Source: Caldifarciminota bacterium (GTDB lineage Bacteria > Hydrothermota > Hydrothermia > B15-G9 > WFZT01). From it: DNA of 38,987 bases. The stretch is from contig WFZT01000200.1 in NCBI GenBank assembly GCA_015489415.1, forward strand, positions 1-38,987, written 5' to 3'. The notes below the pieces were generated by a model, which saw only the letters and a list, made by a program, of their open reading frames with translations, was not told the origin of the DNA and did no database searches. Every line of letters begins with the position of its first letter. Position 1 is the stretch's first letter. A program made the position numbers and the translations under genes. Below are positions 16,887 through 25,531 of the stretch, piece by piece.

Positions 16887-18889
16887 CTTATTCTCCTGTA
16901 TCCTGTATGTCTCTTCTTTCTGGTGTGTTTCGGTTCTTCTCTAATTTGTGGCCTGGAACTCTCGAATTCCCTGTTTGGTTTGTAAGAAGGGATAATCTCC
17001 ATCATGTGATAGATAATTTCATCCCTTCTCATTCCGTTTGCGAGCTCATGTAAATAAAAAACCCTATCCATAAGTTCCTCGGGCGACATCTTCTGGCTAA
17101 GCCTTGCCTTAAATATCTTATGGTGTTTTGTAGCCTCTGTGCCTTCCTCGGCCGTCAACAACTCCTCAAAAAGTTTTTCGCCCGGCCTGATGCCTGTGAA
17201 AACAATCGGTATATCGACATCCGGTTTGTAGCCCATCAATGTTATCATCTCGCGGGCGATATCGACGATTTTGACAGGCTCACCCATATCAAGGACAAAC
17301 ACTTCTCCACCTTCACCCATAGCACTTGCCTGAAGAACGAGCAAAACGGCTTCAGGGATAGTCATGAAATACCTCTTCATATCGGGATGCGTCACGGTCA
17401 CAGGGCCTCCACGCTGTATCTGCTCCTTGAAGATGGGCACTACACTGCCACGACTGCCAAGCACATTTCCAAACCGAACCGCTATGAACTTTGTGTCCCC
17501 CATCTCGTTCAGGGCAAGTATTATCATCTCCCCAATTCGCTTGGATGCCCCCATTGCGCTGGTGGGGTTAACCGCCTTGTCAGTGGAGATAAAAACGAAC
17601 TTTTCAACACCTGCGTTTATGGCCGCCATCCCAACATTGTATGTCCCTATGATGTTCGTCTTCACCCCTTCCTCCGGGAAAGCCTCTATCATGGGAACAT
17701 GTTTGTAAGCGGCTGCATGGAATACCACATCGGGCTTGTGTTCCATAAAAACCGCCATCGTCTTCTCCCGATCCCTGACATCCGCGAGAACAGGCACAAA
17801 CTTAACATGGGGAAAACGGTATTTAAGCCTTCTGTGCGTGTCGAAAAGGCGTGTTTCATCCAGCTCAAACAGGATAACTTTTGAAGGATCAAATCTGGCC
17901 ACCTGACGACATAATTCCTCGCCTATCGACCCCGAAGCTCCCGTAACCAAAACTACCTTGCCCTTAAGAAATTTGTTAACGATATCCATCTCAATGGATA
18001 TCTGATCCCTTCCGAGCAAATCGGCCACAGAAATATCTCTAACATCCCTCATGTTCACCGTGCCATTCACAAGCTCGGCAATCGAAGGCAATATCTTTAT
18101 GTCGGTAACGCCAGCCTCTCTTGAAAGGTTTACGAATTCCCTGACATCCTTACCAGAAGCTGAAGGTATGGCAATTATCACAGTGTCAACATCCAGATTC
18201 TCTATGGTCTTTTTGATTTTATCTCTTCCACCTATAATCCTTATTCCGTGCAGCAAAGTATTCCATTTAGAGGGGTTATCGTCAATGATCCCAACCACCT
18301 TGAAATTTTTACCATCTTTGATGAGACTGCGAACCAGTTGTTCGCCGGCGTTACCAGCTCCGATCACCAGTATTTTTTTATGGTTACCGTTTCCATTTCG
18401 TCTGAATGCCTGAAAAGATCGGAAAGTATAGGCACTCAGCCTTTTGGAAAATCGCGCCAGCCCTATCAGCGCCAAAGACAGGAGAAAATCTATGATAAAA
18501 ACGCTTCTTGGTATAGGGGTAAGCATAAATGACCTTGTGGCAATGAAATCGTAACCCGTGTAAAATGCCATAGTGGCAAAAACATTTGCAACTGCTATCT
18601 GAAGCGCGTCTCCGATACTGGCGAACGACCACGAGATGTTGTATAGCCGAAACATCCAGTAGATGGGTAATTTTGTAACCACAGCCGTCATGTATATGAT
18701 GCCAAGTATCTGAATGTAGGAGGATAACGAGGCTGGATCATCTTCAAATCTCAACAGGAAGGCCAGATAGATGGACAATAGCAGACTTATGACATCCGTC
18801 ACAATGAAAAAAACATGCCTTGACCATGGGTATCTTCTTATATGCCATAGCAATTCTCTAATTCCACGGCCCAACTTAAAACCTTTCAT
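16883..18889 (-). CDS. Membrane-bound nucleotide-sugar 4,6-dehydratase (FlaA1/CapD/WbpM/PglF type)
   Basis: A 668-aa enzyme expected to convert a UDP-HexNAc (usually UDP-GlcNAc) to the 4-keto-6-deoxy sugar. About four membrane helices (about 15-140) precede a first Rossmann domain (VIGAGNAGEQLV) and the catalytic SDR domain with TGASGSIGEE (~316-325). The active site is M446-x3-K450 in SAMGASKR, with Met in place of Tyr as is normal for the large WbpM/PglF group. The C-terminal tail is basic. The ATG at 18889 is chosen over an upstream TTG at 18913 because AAGGAGGT lies 7 nt before it. With the DegT aminotransferase upstream it would give a UDP-4-amino-4,6-dideoxy sugar. It leads a two-gene unit with the Wzi-like gene after a 420-bp gap. 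Confidence 0.9.
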   Translation of the reverse strand: MKGFKLGRGIRELLWHIRRYPWSRHVFFIVTDVISLLLSIYLAFLLRFEDDPASLSSYIQILGIIYMTAVVTKLPIYWMFRLYNISWSFASIGDALQIAVANVFATMAFYTGYDFIATRSFMLTPIPRSVFIIDFLLSLALIGLARFSKRLSAYTFRSFQAFRRNGNGNHKKILVIGAGNAGEQLVRSLIKDGKNFKVVGIIDDNPSKWNTLLHGIRIIGGRDKIKKTIENLDVDTVIIAIPSASGKDVREFVNLSREAGVTDIKILPSIAELVNGTVNMRDVRDISVADLLGRDQISIEMDIVNKFLKGKVVLVTGASGSIGEELCRQVARFDPSKVILFELDETRLFDTHRRLKYRFPHVKFVPVLADVRDREKTMAVFMEHKPDVVFHAAAYKHVPMIEAFPEEGVKTNIIGTYNVGMAAINAGVEKFVFISTDKAVNPTSAMGASKRIGEMIILALNEMGDTKFIAVRFGNVLGSRGSVVPIFKEQIQRGGPVTVTHPDMKRYFMTIPEAVLLVLQASAMGEGGEVFVLDMGEPVKIVDIAREMITLMGYKPDVDIPIVFTGIRPGEKLFEELLTAEEGTEATKHHKIFKARLSQKMSPEELMDRVFYLHELANGMRRDEIIYHMMEIIPSYKPNREFESSRPQIREEPKHTRKKRHTGYRRIR

Positions 18890-18896
18890 GCAAACC

Positions 18897-18904
18897 ACCT
18901 CCTT
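18897..18904 (-). promoter_or_regulatory. Shine-Dalgarno deciding the dehydratase start
   Basis: AAGGAGGT on the minus strand lies 7 nt before the ATG at 18889 and overlaps the codons that would follow the alternative TTG start at 18913. It shows that the shorter protein is made. Confidence 0.8.
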
Positions 18905-19108
18905 TTCACACAAAGCCGTAATGCTAAGGCTCTTTTAGCTCAATCTTTCGCACATTTCTGTCATTGCATGGTAGTGAAGCACAAAATAACAGAGCAACCA
19001 ATTCCAATTACAAATTTATATCCGAGAGCAAATTTAAATATTCCAAGAATCTATTTCTCAATTGGATGGAAATTATAAAACATCATAAAAATAGTTCCAA
19101 TGTTCTAA

Positions 19109-19231
19109 GCTGCTCTCAACCAAGCTCAACGGCTTAAATAGGTGGAAAAAGCAGCAGATAAAGCTGAAGGAGGGAACTCTGAGCTATTTTATGGGGGCAA
19201 AGCTTTCAGAGAGATAATGGATGTGGCTTAA
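19109..19231 (+). pseudogene. Possible decayed ORF remnant
   Basis: On the plus strand one frame reads about 10 codons (AALNQAQRLK), a TAG, then 29 codons starting VEKAADKAEGGNSELF and ending REIMDVA before TAA. The composition is protein-like (balanced charge, helix-like), unlike the surrounding AT-rich spacer, but it has no intact start. It may be the tail of a lost gene. The family is not recognised. Confidence 0.3.
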
Positions 19232-19309
19232 AACCATAAAACACATTTAATTAAATCTATAATAAAATCTTTGAGCTATAACAATCTTTCATACATAAAG
19301 AAACCACCT

Positions 19310-20494
19310 TTAAATTTTCGACTTAATGAGCCCCTCCCCAAGCTTTTCTCTAACATAATAAATCTCATCCCGCGTCAGGTTATTAAAAAATGGTATCGCA
19401 ATGGTTCTGGAAGAAATATTTTCTGTTATCGGGAAATCCCCTTCCTTGTAGCCAAACATCTCCCTGTAAAACTTCTGGAGATGTATAGGGGTAAAATATG
19501 GTCTTGAAGAAACCCCATGAGAGCTAAGGTATTCCATCAATTTGTCCCTATCTACATGTTTTTTGACCTTAATAACAAAAACAAACCATGAAACCTTAGA
19601 CCAATCTGCAACATAGGGGAGCTCAATCTCCTCAATGTCGCTTAACGCCTCAAAATACATCTCTGCCACTTTTTGCCGTTTTTTAAGGACCTCTTCAAGC
19701 CTCAGCATCTGTGCATAACCAAGAGCTGCAGAGAGCTCATCCATGCGGTAATTGTATCCAAGCCGCACATGCTCCAGCCAAACCGGATTGTCACCCCGCC
19801 CTTGATTTATGAGACTTCTCGCGAGACGCTCAACCTCTGTAGAATTTGTCACGATAATGCCGCCTTCTCCCGTAGTTATTTGTTTGTTTGGATAAAATGC
19901 AAATACTCCGCCAATACCAAGCGTCCCAACTTTTACCCATCTGTCCAATTTTTTGCTGAAATATTCGGCTCCGATTGCTTCACAAGAGTCCTCGATGATC
20001 GGAAGGTTGTATTTTTCGGACAATTCAAGCAAGGGGTCCATATCGACAGGGTGCCCAAAAATATGAACCGGCAAAAGCGCCCGAAGGACAGCGCCCGTTT
20101 CTTTGTTCCTCAAATGCTGCCCATCAAACTCGTAATTAGTTTCAATAAATTCAACAGCCCTTCTTGCATCAATGTTAAGGGTTTTCGGATCTATATCCAC
20201 AAAAACAGGCTTAGCTCTTTCGAAAAGAATAACATTTGAAGATGCTATGAAGCTGAAAGGTGAAGTTATGACTTCATCTCCTTCTCGGACACCAGCAATT
20301 TTCACAAGTACATGCAGGCCAGCAGTTCCGCTTGAGACGGCAACAGCGTGCTTAACCCCAAAGTATTTAACAAACTCACTCTCGAAAGCTTTAGTCTTTG
20401 GCCCCATTGAGAGATATGGGGTATCGAGAACTTCACACACTATCTTCTTTTCAAGCTCTGTGATATCCGGTCTGGAAAGTGGAATTTGTTTCAT
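19310..20494 (-). CDS. DegT/DnrJ/EryC1/StrS-family PLP aminotransferase
   Basis: A 394-aa sugar aminotransferase that would put an amino group on a nucleotide-linked 4-keto (or 3-keto) sugar using glutamate or glutamine. The PLP lysine is K204 in FAFYPNKQITTGEGG. Other family marks are VSSGTAGLHV, the ITSPFSF segment, IIEDSCEAIGAEY with the PLP-contacting Asp, LGYNYRMDELSAALG and SRPYFTPIH. Length is normal. It resembles the PglE/ArnB-like group that follows 4,6-dehydratases, and such a dehydratase lies just downstream. The ATG overlaps the stop of the initiating transferase gene by ATGA. It is the last gene of the long operon before the 420-bp gap. Confidence 0.92.
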   Translation of the reverse strand: MKQIPLSRPDITELEKKIVCEVLDTPYLSMGPKTKAFESEFVKYFGVKHAVAVSSGTAGLHVLVKIAGVREGDEVITSPFSFIASSNVILFERAKPVFVDIDPKTLNIDARRAVEFIETNYEFDGQHLRNKETGAVLRALLPVHIFGHPVDMDPLLELSEKYNLPIIEDSCEAIGAEYFSKKLDRWVKVGTLGIGGVFAFYPNKQITTGEGGIIVTNSTEVERLARSLINQGRGDNPVWLEHVRLGYNYRMDELSAALGYAQMLRLEEVLKKRQKVAEMYFEALSDIEEIELPYVADWSKVSWFVFVIKVKKHVDRDKLMEYLSSHGVSSRPYFTPIHLQKFYREMFGYKEGDFPITENISSRTIAIPFFNNLTRDEIYYVREKLGEGLIKSKI

Positions 20495-21492
20495 GATTTT
20501 TCTCCAATTGTTTCAAGGTTTGCTGACATGAGTGTAACAGAAACAAACTTCAATTTGAACAAAATGAAGTACGCAGCAATTGCCGAGGAAACCCAGAAAA
20601 CAATCCAATAACCATCGGGAAGAGAATATGTAATAAGTCCGACGACTATTCCCAACCCTGCCAGCAAGTACATCAGGAAAACTGTGACAAGATAATTGCC
20701 TGTCCTTTTGTATATCTGGTCATATATGTGGCTCCTGTCTCCGTGGAAAGGGTGTAACCCATTTCGAACCCTTCTAATCACAGCTATTGTCGAATCAACA
20801 ATAAAAACTGAAAGTAACCCGAGTATAGTAAAAAATAATCTCCATGAAAACGCGAATTTCAATAGCTCCATACTCATGTAGAAAAATGTAAATCCTATAA
20901 AATAGCTCCCTGCATCTCCAAGAAATATTTTTGCTGGATGAAAGTTAAAAATCAGGAAACCAAGAAGTGCTCCGATAACAACAAGAGTAAACTGAGGTAA
21001 CCACGGATGACCGAGACTGTGCGCCAACCATAGAAATCCGCTACTTACAATTATGCTGATTCCAGCCAACAACCCGTCCATTCCATCCATCCAATTAACT
21101 GAATTTATGGTGCCCATAAAAAAAAGATATACCAAGGTAATTGAAACAACCATGGGGGCAAGTATCACATAACCATCTACCAGTACATACACTATAAGGA
21201 TAAAAGACTCAAGGAAAAATCTAATTTTAGAAGGGAGGTTATTTATATCATCGATTAAACCGATACAGCTCAACAAAGCTGCAAATCCCCAAAATAACCA
21301 TGATAACTCCAGATTTATAAAAAAACTTACCAGCAAAACAGTAACGAAAATAGCAATCCCGCCGAGATAAGGTATAGGCTTGCCATGTATCTTAAGTTCA
21401 CCAGGACGATCAACAATGGACAGTTTTAAAGCCAATTTTTTTGCAAGCAATGTAAAAATTACAGCAACTGTTGCACTTACGATTATAATCAT
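20491..21492 (-). CDS. Polyprenyl-phosphate HexNAc-1-phosphate transferase (WecA/TagO/MraY superfamily)
   Basis: A 333-aa integral membrane enzyme with about 10-11 helices. It is expected to start glycan assembly by moving a HexNAc-1-phosphate from UDP-sugar to undecaprenyl phosphate. Signature motifs are all present: PYLGGIAIF, GLIDDINNLPSKIR, NSVNWMDGMDGLLAG, AKIFLGDAGS, and the cytoplasmic HPFHGDRSHIYDQ loop (HxxH-like in the WecA/WbpL branch). Its position in a Wzx/Wzy locus with no other initiating transferase makes it the likely priming enzyme. The start is ATG at 21492, 4 bp after the acyltransferase stop. The donor sugar cannot be read from sequence. Confidence 0.92.
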   Translation of the reverse strand: MIIIVSATVAVIFTLLAKKLALKLSIVDRPGELKIHGKPIPYLGGIAIFVTVLLVSFFINLELSWLFWGFAALLSCIGLIDDINNLPSKIRFFLESFILIVYVLVDGYVILAPMVVSITLVYLFFMGTINSVNWMDGMDGLLAGISIIVSSGFLWLAHSLGHPWLPQFTLVVIGALLGFLIFNFHPAKIFLGDAGSYFIGFTFFYMSMELLKFAFSWRLFFTILGLLSVFIVDSTIAVIRRVRNGLHPFHGDRSHIYDQIYKRTGNYLVTVFLMYLLAGLGIVVGLITYSLPDGYWIVFWVSSAIAAYFILFKLKFVSVTLMSANLETIGEKS

Positions 21493-21496
21493 AAAA

Positions 21497-22381
21497 TTAC
21501 CCGTATCTTTTGCTCAACATCTCACATTTTCTTCTAATCTCTTCCTGCTTTAGCAATGGACTCAATTTATTGCAAAGAATGTTACCACATCTATAGATAA
21601 TTTCACGAAATGGGAAAAGAATATTCACTAAGCTTCTGACATCATCTCGATAAACAACATTTAACTTACAATAAGCTTTTCTAAACTTAAATTTTTTTAT
21701 AAGCCACTCATGTATATGCGTTTCATGACCTATTGATCTTGTGCCATCATGAACATATAGAAAATTTCTTTCATTTAGGTAATATCTATTCATTTCAAAA
21801 ATGAGAGAATAAGATGGATAAAACTTGAGGTAATCAGGATGGAGTTTGATAACATTATATGAAACCACATTTCCTTTGATAACCGTTTGTGCATAAGCAA
21901 TAGGCTCTCCAGACTCTTTTAGTGTAACGAGCCAGAAATCTTTGTTAGGATTCATTAAATCCTTCGAAATATTCTTTTGGTATGTATCGGAATCGACCAC
22001 ATTTGCATAATTTTTCTTATATCTCTTAAAGGCATTTACATAAATCTCATATAATTTAAGCATAAAATCTTCTGTGTATCTCTTTGAATGGGAAAGAAGC
22101 TCAGTTCTACAATTTCGTAATCCTCGCTTGATTTCAGAGCGAATTTTAGCTTTATAAGATTTAAGAGATACATCCTCTCTTTCATCCTTCAAAACATACC
22201 AGAAAGGATATTCAATTGAGCTATCAAAATCTGAAGCCCATCTAACCATGTAAGCTTGGGTCAATTTTATCATTTTCTTGGCTTGTTTCTCACTGAGAGC
22301 TATATTTTCATGAGGAGCAACATCAGGCAACAATACTCCATGGTATTTATACCATTTTATTCCCCAAAACTCATATTTCAT
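21497..22381 (-). CDS. FemAB/GNAT-like acyltransferase
   Basis: A 294-aa soluble protein with features of the GNAT/FemAB fold: a central acceptor-like stretch (DFWLVTLKESGEPIAYAQ), YNVIKLHPDYLKFYPSYSL where the beta4-beta5 region and cofactor loop should be, and a conserved-looking YVHDGTRSIGHETHIHEWL near the end. FemAB relatives in polysaccharide and peptidoglycan loci transfer amino acids or acyl groups to amines. The donor here is unknown. It lies directly next to the priming transferase and overlaps the preceding glycosyltransferase gene by ATGA. The fold call is moderate; the exact function is inference. Confidence 0.55.
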   Translation of the reverse strand: MKYEFWGIKWYKYHGVLLPDVAPHENIALSEKQAKKMIKLTQAYMVRWASDFDSSIEYPFWYVLKDEREDVSLKSYKAKIRSEIKRGLRNCRTELLSHSKRYTEDFMLKLYEIYVNAFKRYKKNYANVVDSDTYQKNISKDLMNPNKDFWLVTLKESGEPIAYAQTVIKGNVVSYNVIKLHPDYLKFYPSYSLIFEMNRYYLNERNFLYVHDGTRSIGHETHIHEWLIKKFKFRKAYCKLNVVYRDDVRSLVNILFPFREIIYRCGNILCNKLSPLLKQEEIRRKCEMLSKRYG

Positions 22382-23604
22382 AAAATTCTTTCGAAAAGTT
22401 TTAAATATCTGTTGGCCAACTTTTCATAAGTGTGATTCTCAAGCACATATTTTCTGCCATTTTCCCCAAGTCTTTTCCTTTCTTCAGGAGACATGCGATA
22501 AAGTTTCAAAATTCCATCGGCAATAGCCTTAGGATTTTCAGCCTCAACCGTAACACCAGCGTTCGCTTCATCAACAGGCTTGTTCCCCGAGTTTATGGAA
22601 TATACAATTGGTTTTCCCAATATCATGTAATCAAATAACTTATTTGGTGACACACCGTATTTGAAAATTTTCTCCTTTTTTAACCCTATATAACAAACAT
22701 CAACATAATTTTCCAATAGTGTAAATAATTGTTCTTTCGGATGGTAACGGATAAATGTGACATTTTTGATACCTAATTGGTCAACCACTTTCTCCAACTC
22801 TCTTTTCTTCATGCCTTTTCCAATGATAAGGAAATGTATTTTGTCCATGTTTTCTAATAGTTTGGCGGCATATATAAACTTATCCAACGCATTCGCATCC
22901 CCAATTGTTCCAGCATATGCAACGATAAATTTGTCCTTGGGTATTCGGTCTTCAACATCCTTGTCCAGCTTTGTAGAATATCTTATATCTTTGAGGTTAA
23001 TGCCGTTGGGGATGTAAACAAATTTTTTGCAATCTAATCCAGCTTTTTTCATGTGTTCACATGCTTTGGGCAAAACGGAAACGACAACATCGGCCTTTCT
23101 ATAAGCAAATTTCTCAAAAAATTCCATGGATTTAATCACTGGATGATATTTCGAATAATTTCCAATTTCAATTAGAGTCAAAGGCCATATATCTTTAACT
23201 TCATAAACAAGTTTTGCTCCAAATTTCCTTGCCCATTTGTATCCTGAAATGACAGGATACGGAGCCATTGGGGAAACTATTATTATATCAGGTTTATCAA
23301 GATATACCACGGGCAAAAGAAAATAGGTTTTAAAAGTGAATTGAAGCCATTTTAAGGCCCTCTTTTTGTCGTGAGCATGCTCATATTTTAACACCTTTAC
23401 CCATAAGTAATTAATACCATCTATATTCTCCAATTTAAATTCATTTTTTAAGTTAGGAGGACTATAGAAAAGATGCGAATACGAAGCGGTAATTATAGCG
23501 ACATTATGGCCTGACTCAACAAATTTCTTTCCTAAGTAATAATGCCTATACTCCATGCCGTGATAGGGTGATCCGGCATATTCATTTATTATCCAGATGT
23601 TCAT
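22378..23604 (-). CDS. GT4-family glycosyltransferase (WbuB-like)
   Basis: A 408-aa retaining glycosyltransferase with a GT-B fold. The N-terminal opening MNIWIINEYAGSPYHGMEYR and YEVKDIWPLTLIE resemble WbuB-type enzymes that act on GlcNAc-type lipid-linked acceptors. The C-terminal donor domain has VAYAGTIGDANALDKFI, FLIIGKGMKKRELE and GVSPNKLFDYMILGKPI, the last matching the EX7E-type region in which the first Glu is replaced. It is flanked by ATGA overlaps on both sides, so it is translated within one operon. Donor and acceptor sugars are not predictable. Confidence 0.85.
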   Translation of the reverse strand: MNIWIINEYAGSPYHGMEYRHYYLGKKFVESGHNVAIITASYSHLFYSPPNLKNEFKLENIDGINYLWVKVLKYEHAHDKKRALKWLQFTFKTYFLLPVVYLDKPDIIIVSPMAPYPVISGYKWARKFGAKLVYEVKDIWPLTLIEIGNYSKYHPVIKSMEFFEKFAYRKADVVVSVLPKACEHMKKAGLDCKKFVYIPNGINLKDIRYSTKLDKDVEDRIPKDKFIVAYAGTIGDANALDKFIYAAKLLENMDKIHFLIIGKGMKKRELEKVVDQLGIKNVTFIRYHPKEQLFTLLENYVDVCYIGLKKEKIFKYGVSPNKLFDYMILGKPIVYSINSGNKPVDEANAGVTVEAENPKAIADGILKLYRMSPEERKRLGENGRKYVLENHTYEKLANRYLKLFERIL

Positions 23605-24410
23605 ACTTTATTCAATTCCCGGATAGCATCTTTATAACCGATAAATTCGTATCCATAGGTTTCCAATTTATAGATTAACCATTCATACCATCTTTTTACA
23701 GACGAATATGCGTATGAAAATAGTCTATCATGGAACAAAATCGTAAGAAATTGTAATTTCTGTTTCTGTATTTTGTTTAAAATTTTTTCTGTTTGTTGTT
23801 TGGACATTTCAAAAGTTATCTTGGAAAAATGTCCTTTATATCCCTCAAAAATGTAGCCATCCATTATATGAAGCGGGAATTCCCATAAAGAATCCACTTT
23901 ATATGGATCAGCCAATTTATAAACAGTAGAATCGAACAGATATCCTGCCTGTGACAAATATCTCAGGGTATCATCATTGAGTCTCAAATAATGCATTCTA
24001 ACGCCGAAACTATCGCAATTACAAATACTTTTAAAAGTTTCATACTCCCTTTTAATACCATTGTAATTTTTGTAACATATTCCATGCACACCAACATCAA
24101 ATCCATTCTTTCTTATCTTTTTAATCCAATATTTAGCATTTTTTAGTGAATAGCTAAGCCCTTTCCCATTATTAACGCCTACAAAAAAAGTGGAAGGGAT
24201 ATTGTGTTCTTTATCGAATTTCATCAGCTCATCGATATAATTCCACTTATTCTTGATTAATTCAACTATCCTTGCTTTTATCTCCTTTGGACCTATACTT
24301 CCTATTGTATATTCGACAAACATCCTAATTATGGCCTTCATAAGCACTCCGTCTTTCCAATGTTCCCATGCTGTAATATGGTCAACATCGTGGGAAACAA
24401 TAACTTTCAT
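23601..24410 (-). CDS. Polysaccharide-deacetylase-like (NodB/CE4-fold) protein
   Basis: A 269-aa protein with the layout of the NodB-like barrel: VSHDVDH at 5-11 (motif 1 Asp/His), STFFVGV, FDVGVHGICY (motif 2), FGVRMHYLR (motif 3), YLFDSTV, WEFPLHIMD (motif 4) and LTILFHD (motif 5). The motif set is like the WalW-type putative deacetylases of surface-glycan loci. No signal peptide is present, so it would act in the cytoplasm, perhaps on a lipid-linked or nucleotide-linked sugar. Removing an N-acetyl group would expose an amine for later acylation, which fits the amide-forming enzymes nearby. It overlaps the gene on each side by ATGA. Confidence 0.75.
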   Translation of the reverse strand: MKVIVSHDVDHITAWEHWKDGVLMKAIIRMFVEYTIGSIGPKEIKARIVELIKNKWNYIDELMKFDKEHNIPSTFFVGVNNGKGLSYSLKNAKYWIKKIRKNGFDVGVHGICYKNYNGIKREYETFKSICNCDSFGVRMHYLRLNDDTLRYLSQAGYLFDSTVYKLADPYKVDSLWEFPLHIMDGYIFEGYKGHFSKITFEMSKQQTEKILNKIQKQKLQFLTILFHDRLFSYAYSSVKRWYEWLIYKLETYGYEFIGYKDAIRELNKV

Positions 24411-25531
24411 GGTAAGTTTAGCACTTTTTTATAGGCACGCAAAAGCCTTTTTTCCTGTTCTTCCCAATTAAATCTCTCAAGGAAGGCTTTTCTCCCCCTA
24501 AGCCCCATCTCTTTACGCACATCAGGATTTTCGTAGAGGTAATCTATAGCGTCAGCTACTTCTTTAGGATTTGTCGGATCCACAAATATGCAACAACCAA
24601 TAGGTTCAAATGTATTTCGCAAAAGCTTGAGATCTGACATTATGATGGGTAACCCTGCTGCCATATATTCGAATACTTTGGTATTCCCCTCGCCTGTAAA
24701 AAATAAATGAGCAGGTATAGGTTGATAAAGTAAAACACCAACATCAAAAGAACTGTACATTTTTGCCAGGTCGTGAAATGGAATCCTTTTATATATTCTA
24801 ACAACATCACCCAAACACTTAAATTTATTCTCTATATCAATTGCACCAATAACATGGAATTCTATTTTTGCCAGATACTTCGTTAACTTAAGGGCATGTA
24901 GTATGATTTTAGACCCCCTTTCTTTATTAAGATTACCAGTATGCACAAACTTTACCCTGTTGTTCAAAGAATTTCTTTTTTTTTCCAAAACATTAAACAT
25001 TGAAATGGACGGCATATTTGTTACCATAATGGTTTTAGATTTAGGAAATTTTTTAAATATTAAACTATCAACTACAATTATAGAATCAAAAAATGCAGAA
25101 AACACCCTTTCCATAAAATCCCACACATCAGCCAACAATCTATAACCAAAGCTTTGAGAATGATTTAAAACGACGTATTTGTAATTTTCGTGGACATCAT
25201 AAATTACCTTTTTACCCAAAATCTTCAAAATAATCCCGACAGGGATCAAATCAGGATCATGGAAATGAAAAACATGAGGTTTTTCTTCAACTAACACCTT
25301 ATGTAGCAATTTCCAGAATTCCGGTGTTAACAACCGCTTTTTTGAAGTAAAGGTATAAAATTTAACAAAATCCTTTACTCCTATTTGATCGATATCGTCA
25401 GAATACCTTGCTAATATACATATTTCCAAATCTTTTAGTTTTGAAAGAGAGGTTATTTCCTTTATCAATCTACTGTCAGAAGCTTTGTGAACATTGGACA
25501 GGAAACAGACCTTAAATTTCTTCATAGTCAT
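24407..25531 (-). CDS. GT4-family glycosyltransferase
   Basis: A 374-aa GT-B glycosyltransferase. The N-terminal half carries FHFHDPDLIPVGIILK and VIYDVHENYKYV, which are typical of GT4 enzymes with the DxD-like HDPD segment. The C-terminal half has FVHTGNLNKERGSKII, FHVIGAI, and TKVFEYMAAGLPIIMSD, which is the EX7E-type donor-binding motif. The start ATG at 25531 overlaps the stop of the upstream PLP-enzyme gene; a second ATG lies two codons in. Which linkage it forms is unknown. Confidence 0.86.
   Translation of the reverse strand: MTMKKFKVCFLSNVHKASDSRLIKEITSLSKLKDLEICILARYSDDIDQIGVKDFVKFYTFTSKKRLLTPEFWKLLHKVLVEEKPHVFHFHDPDLIPVGIILKILGKKVIYDVHENYKYVVLNHSQSFGYRLLADVWDFMERVFSAFFDSIIVVDSLIFKKFPKSKTIMVTNMPSISMFNVLEKKRNSLNNRVKFVHTGNLNKERGSKIILHALKLTKYLAKIEFHVIGAIDIENKFKCLGDVVRIYKRIPFHDLAKMYSSFDVGVLLYQPIPAHLFFTGEGNTKVFEYMAAGLPIIMSDLKLLRNTFEPIGCCIFVDPTNPKEVADAIDYLYENPDVRKEMGLRGRKAFLERFNWEEQEKRLLRAYKKVLNLP

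Larger units (their letters stand above)
18890..19309. other. 420-bp gap within the polysaccharide locus
   Basis: This is the only sizeable gap in the minus-strand locus, between the DegT aminotransferase and the dehydratase. It is AT-rich. It probably holds the promoter of the dehydratase-Wzi unit on the minus strand, but no clear -35/-10 pair or terminator was recognised. The plus strand carries a short decayed reading frame (19109-19231), which suggests an old rearrangement at this point. Confidence 0.5.

Noticed and set aside
17120-17884. 254-codon open frame on the plus strand
   Set aside because: It is the complement of the dehydratase catalytic domain, with shadow-like composition and no start signal.
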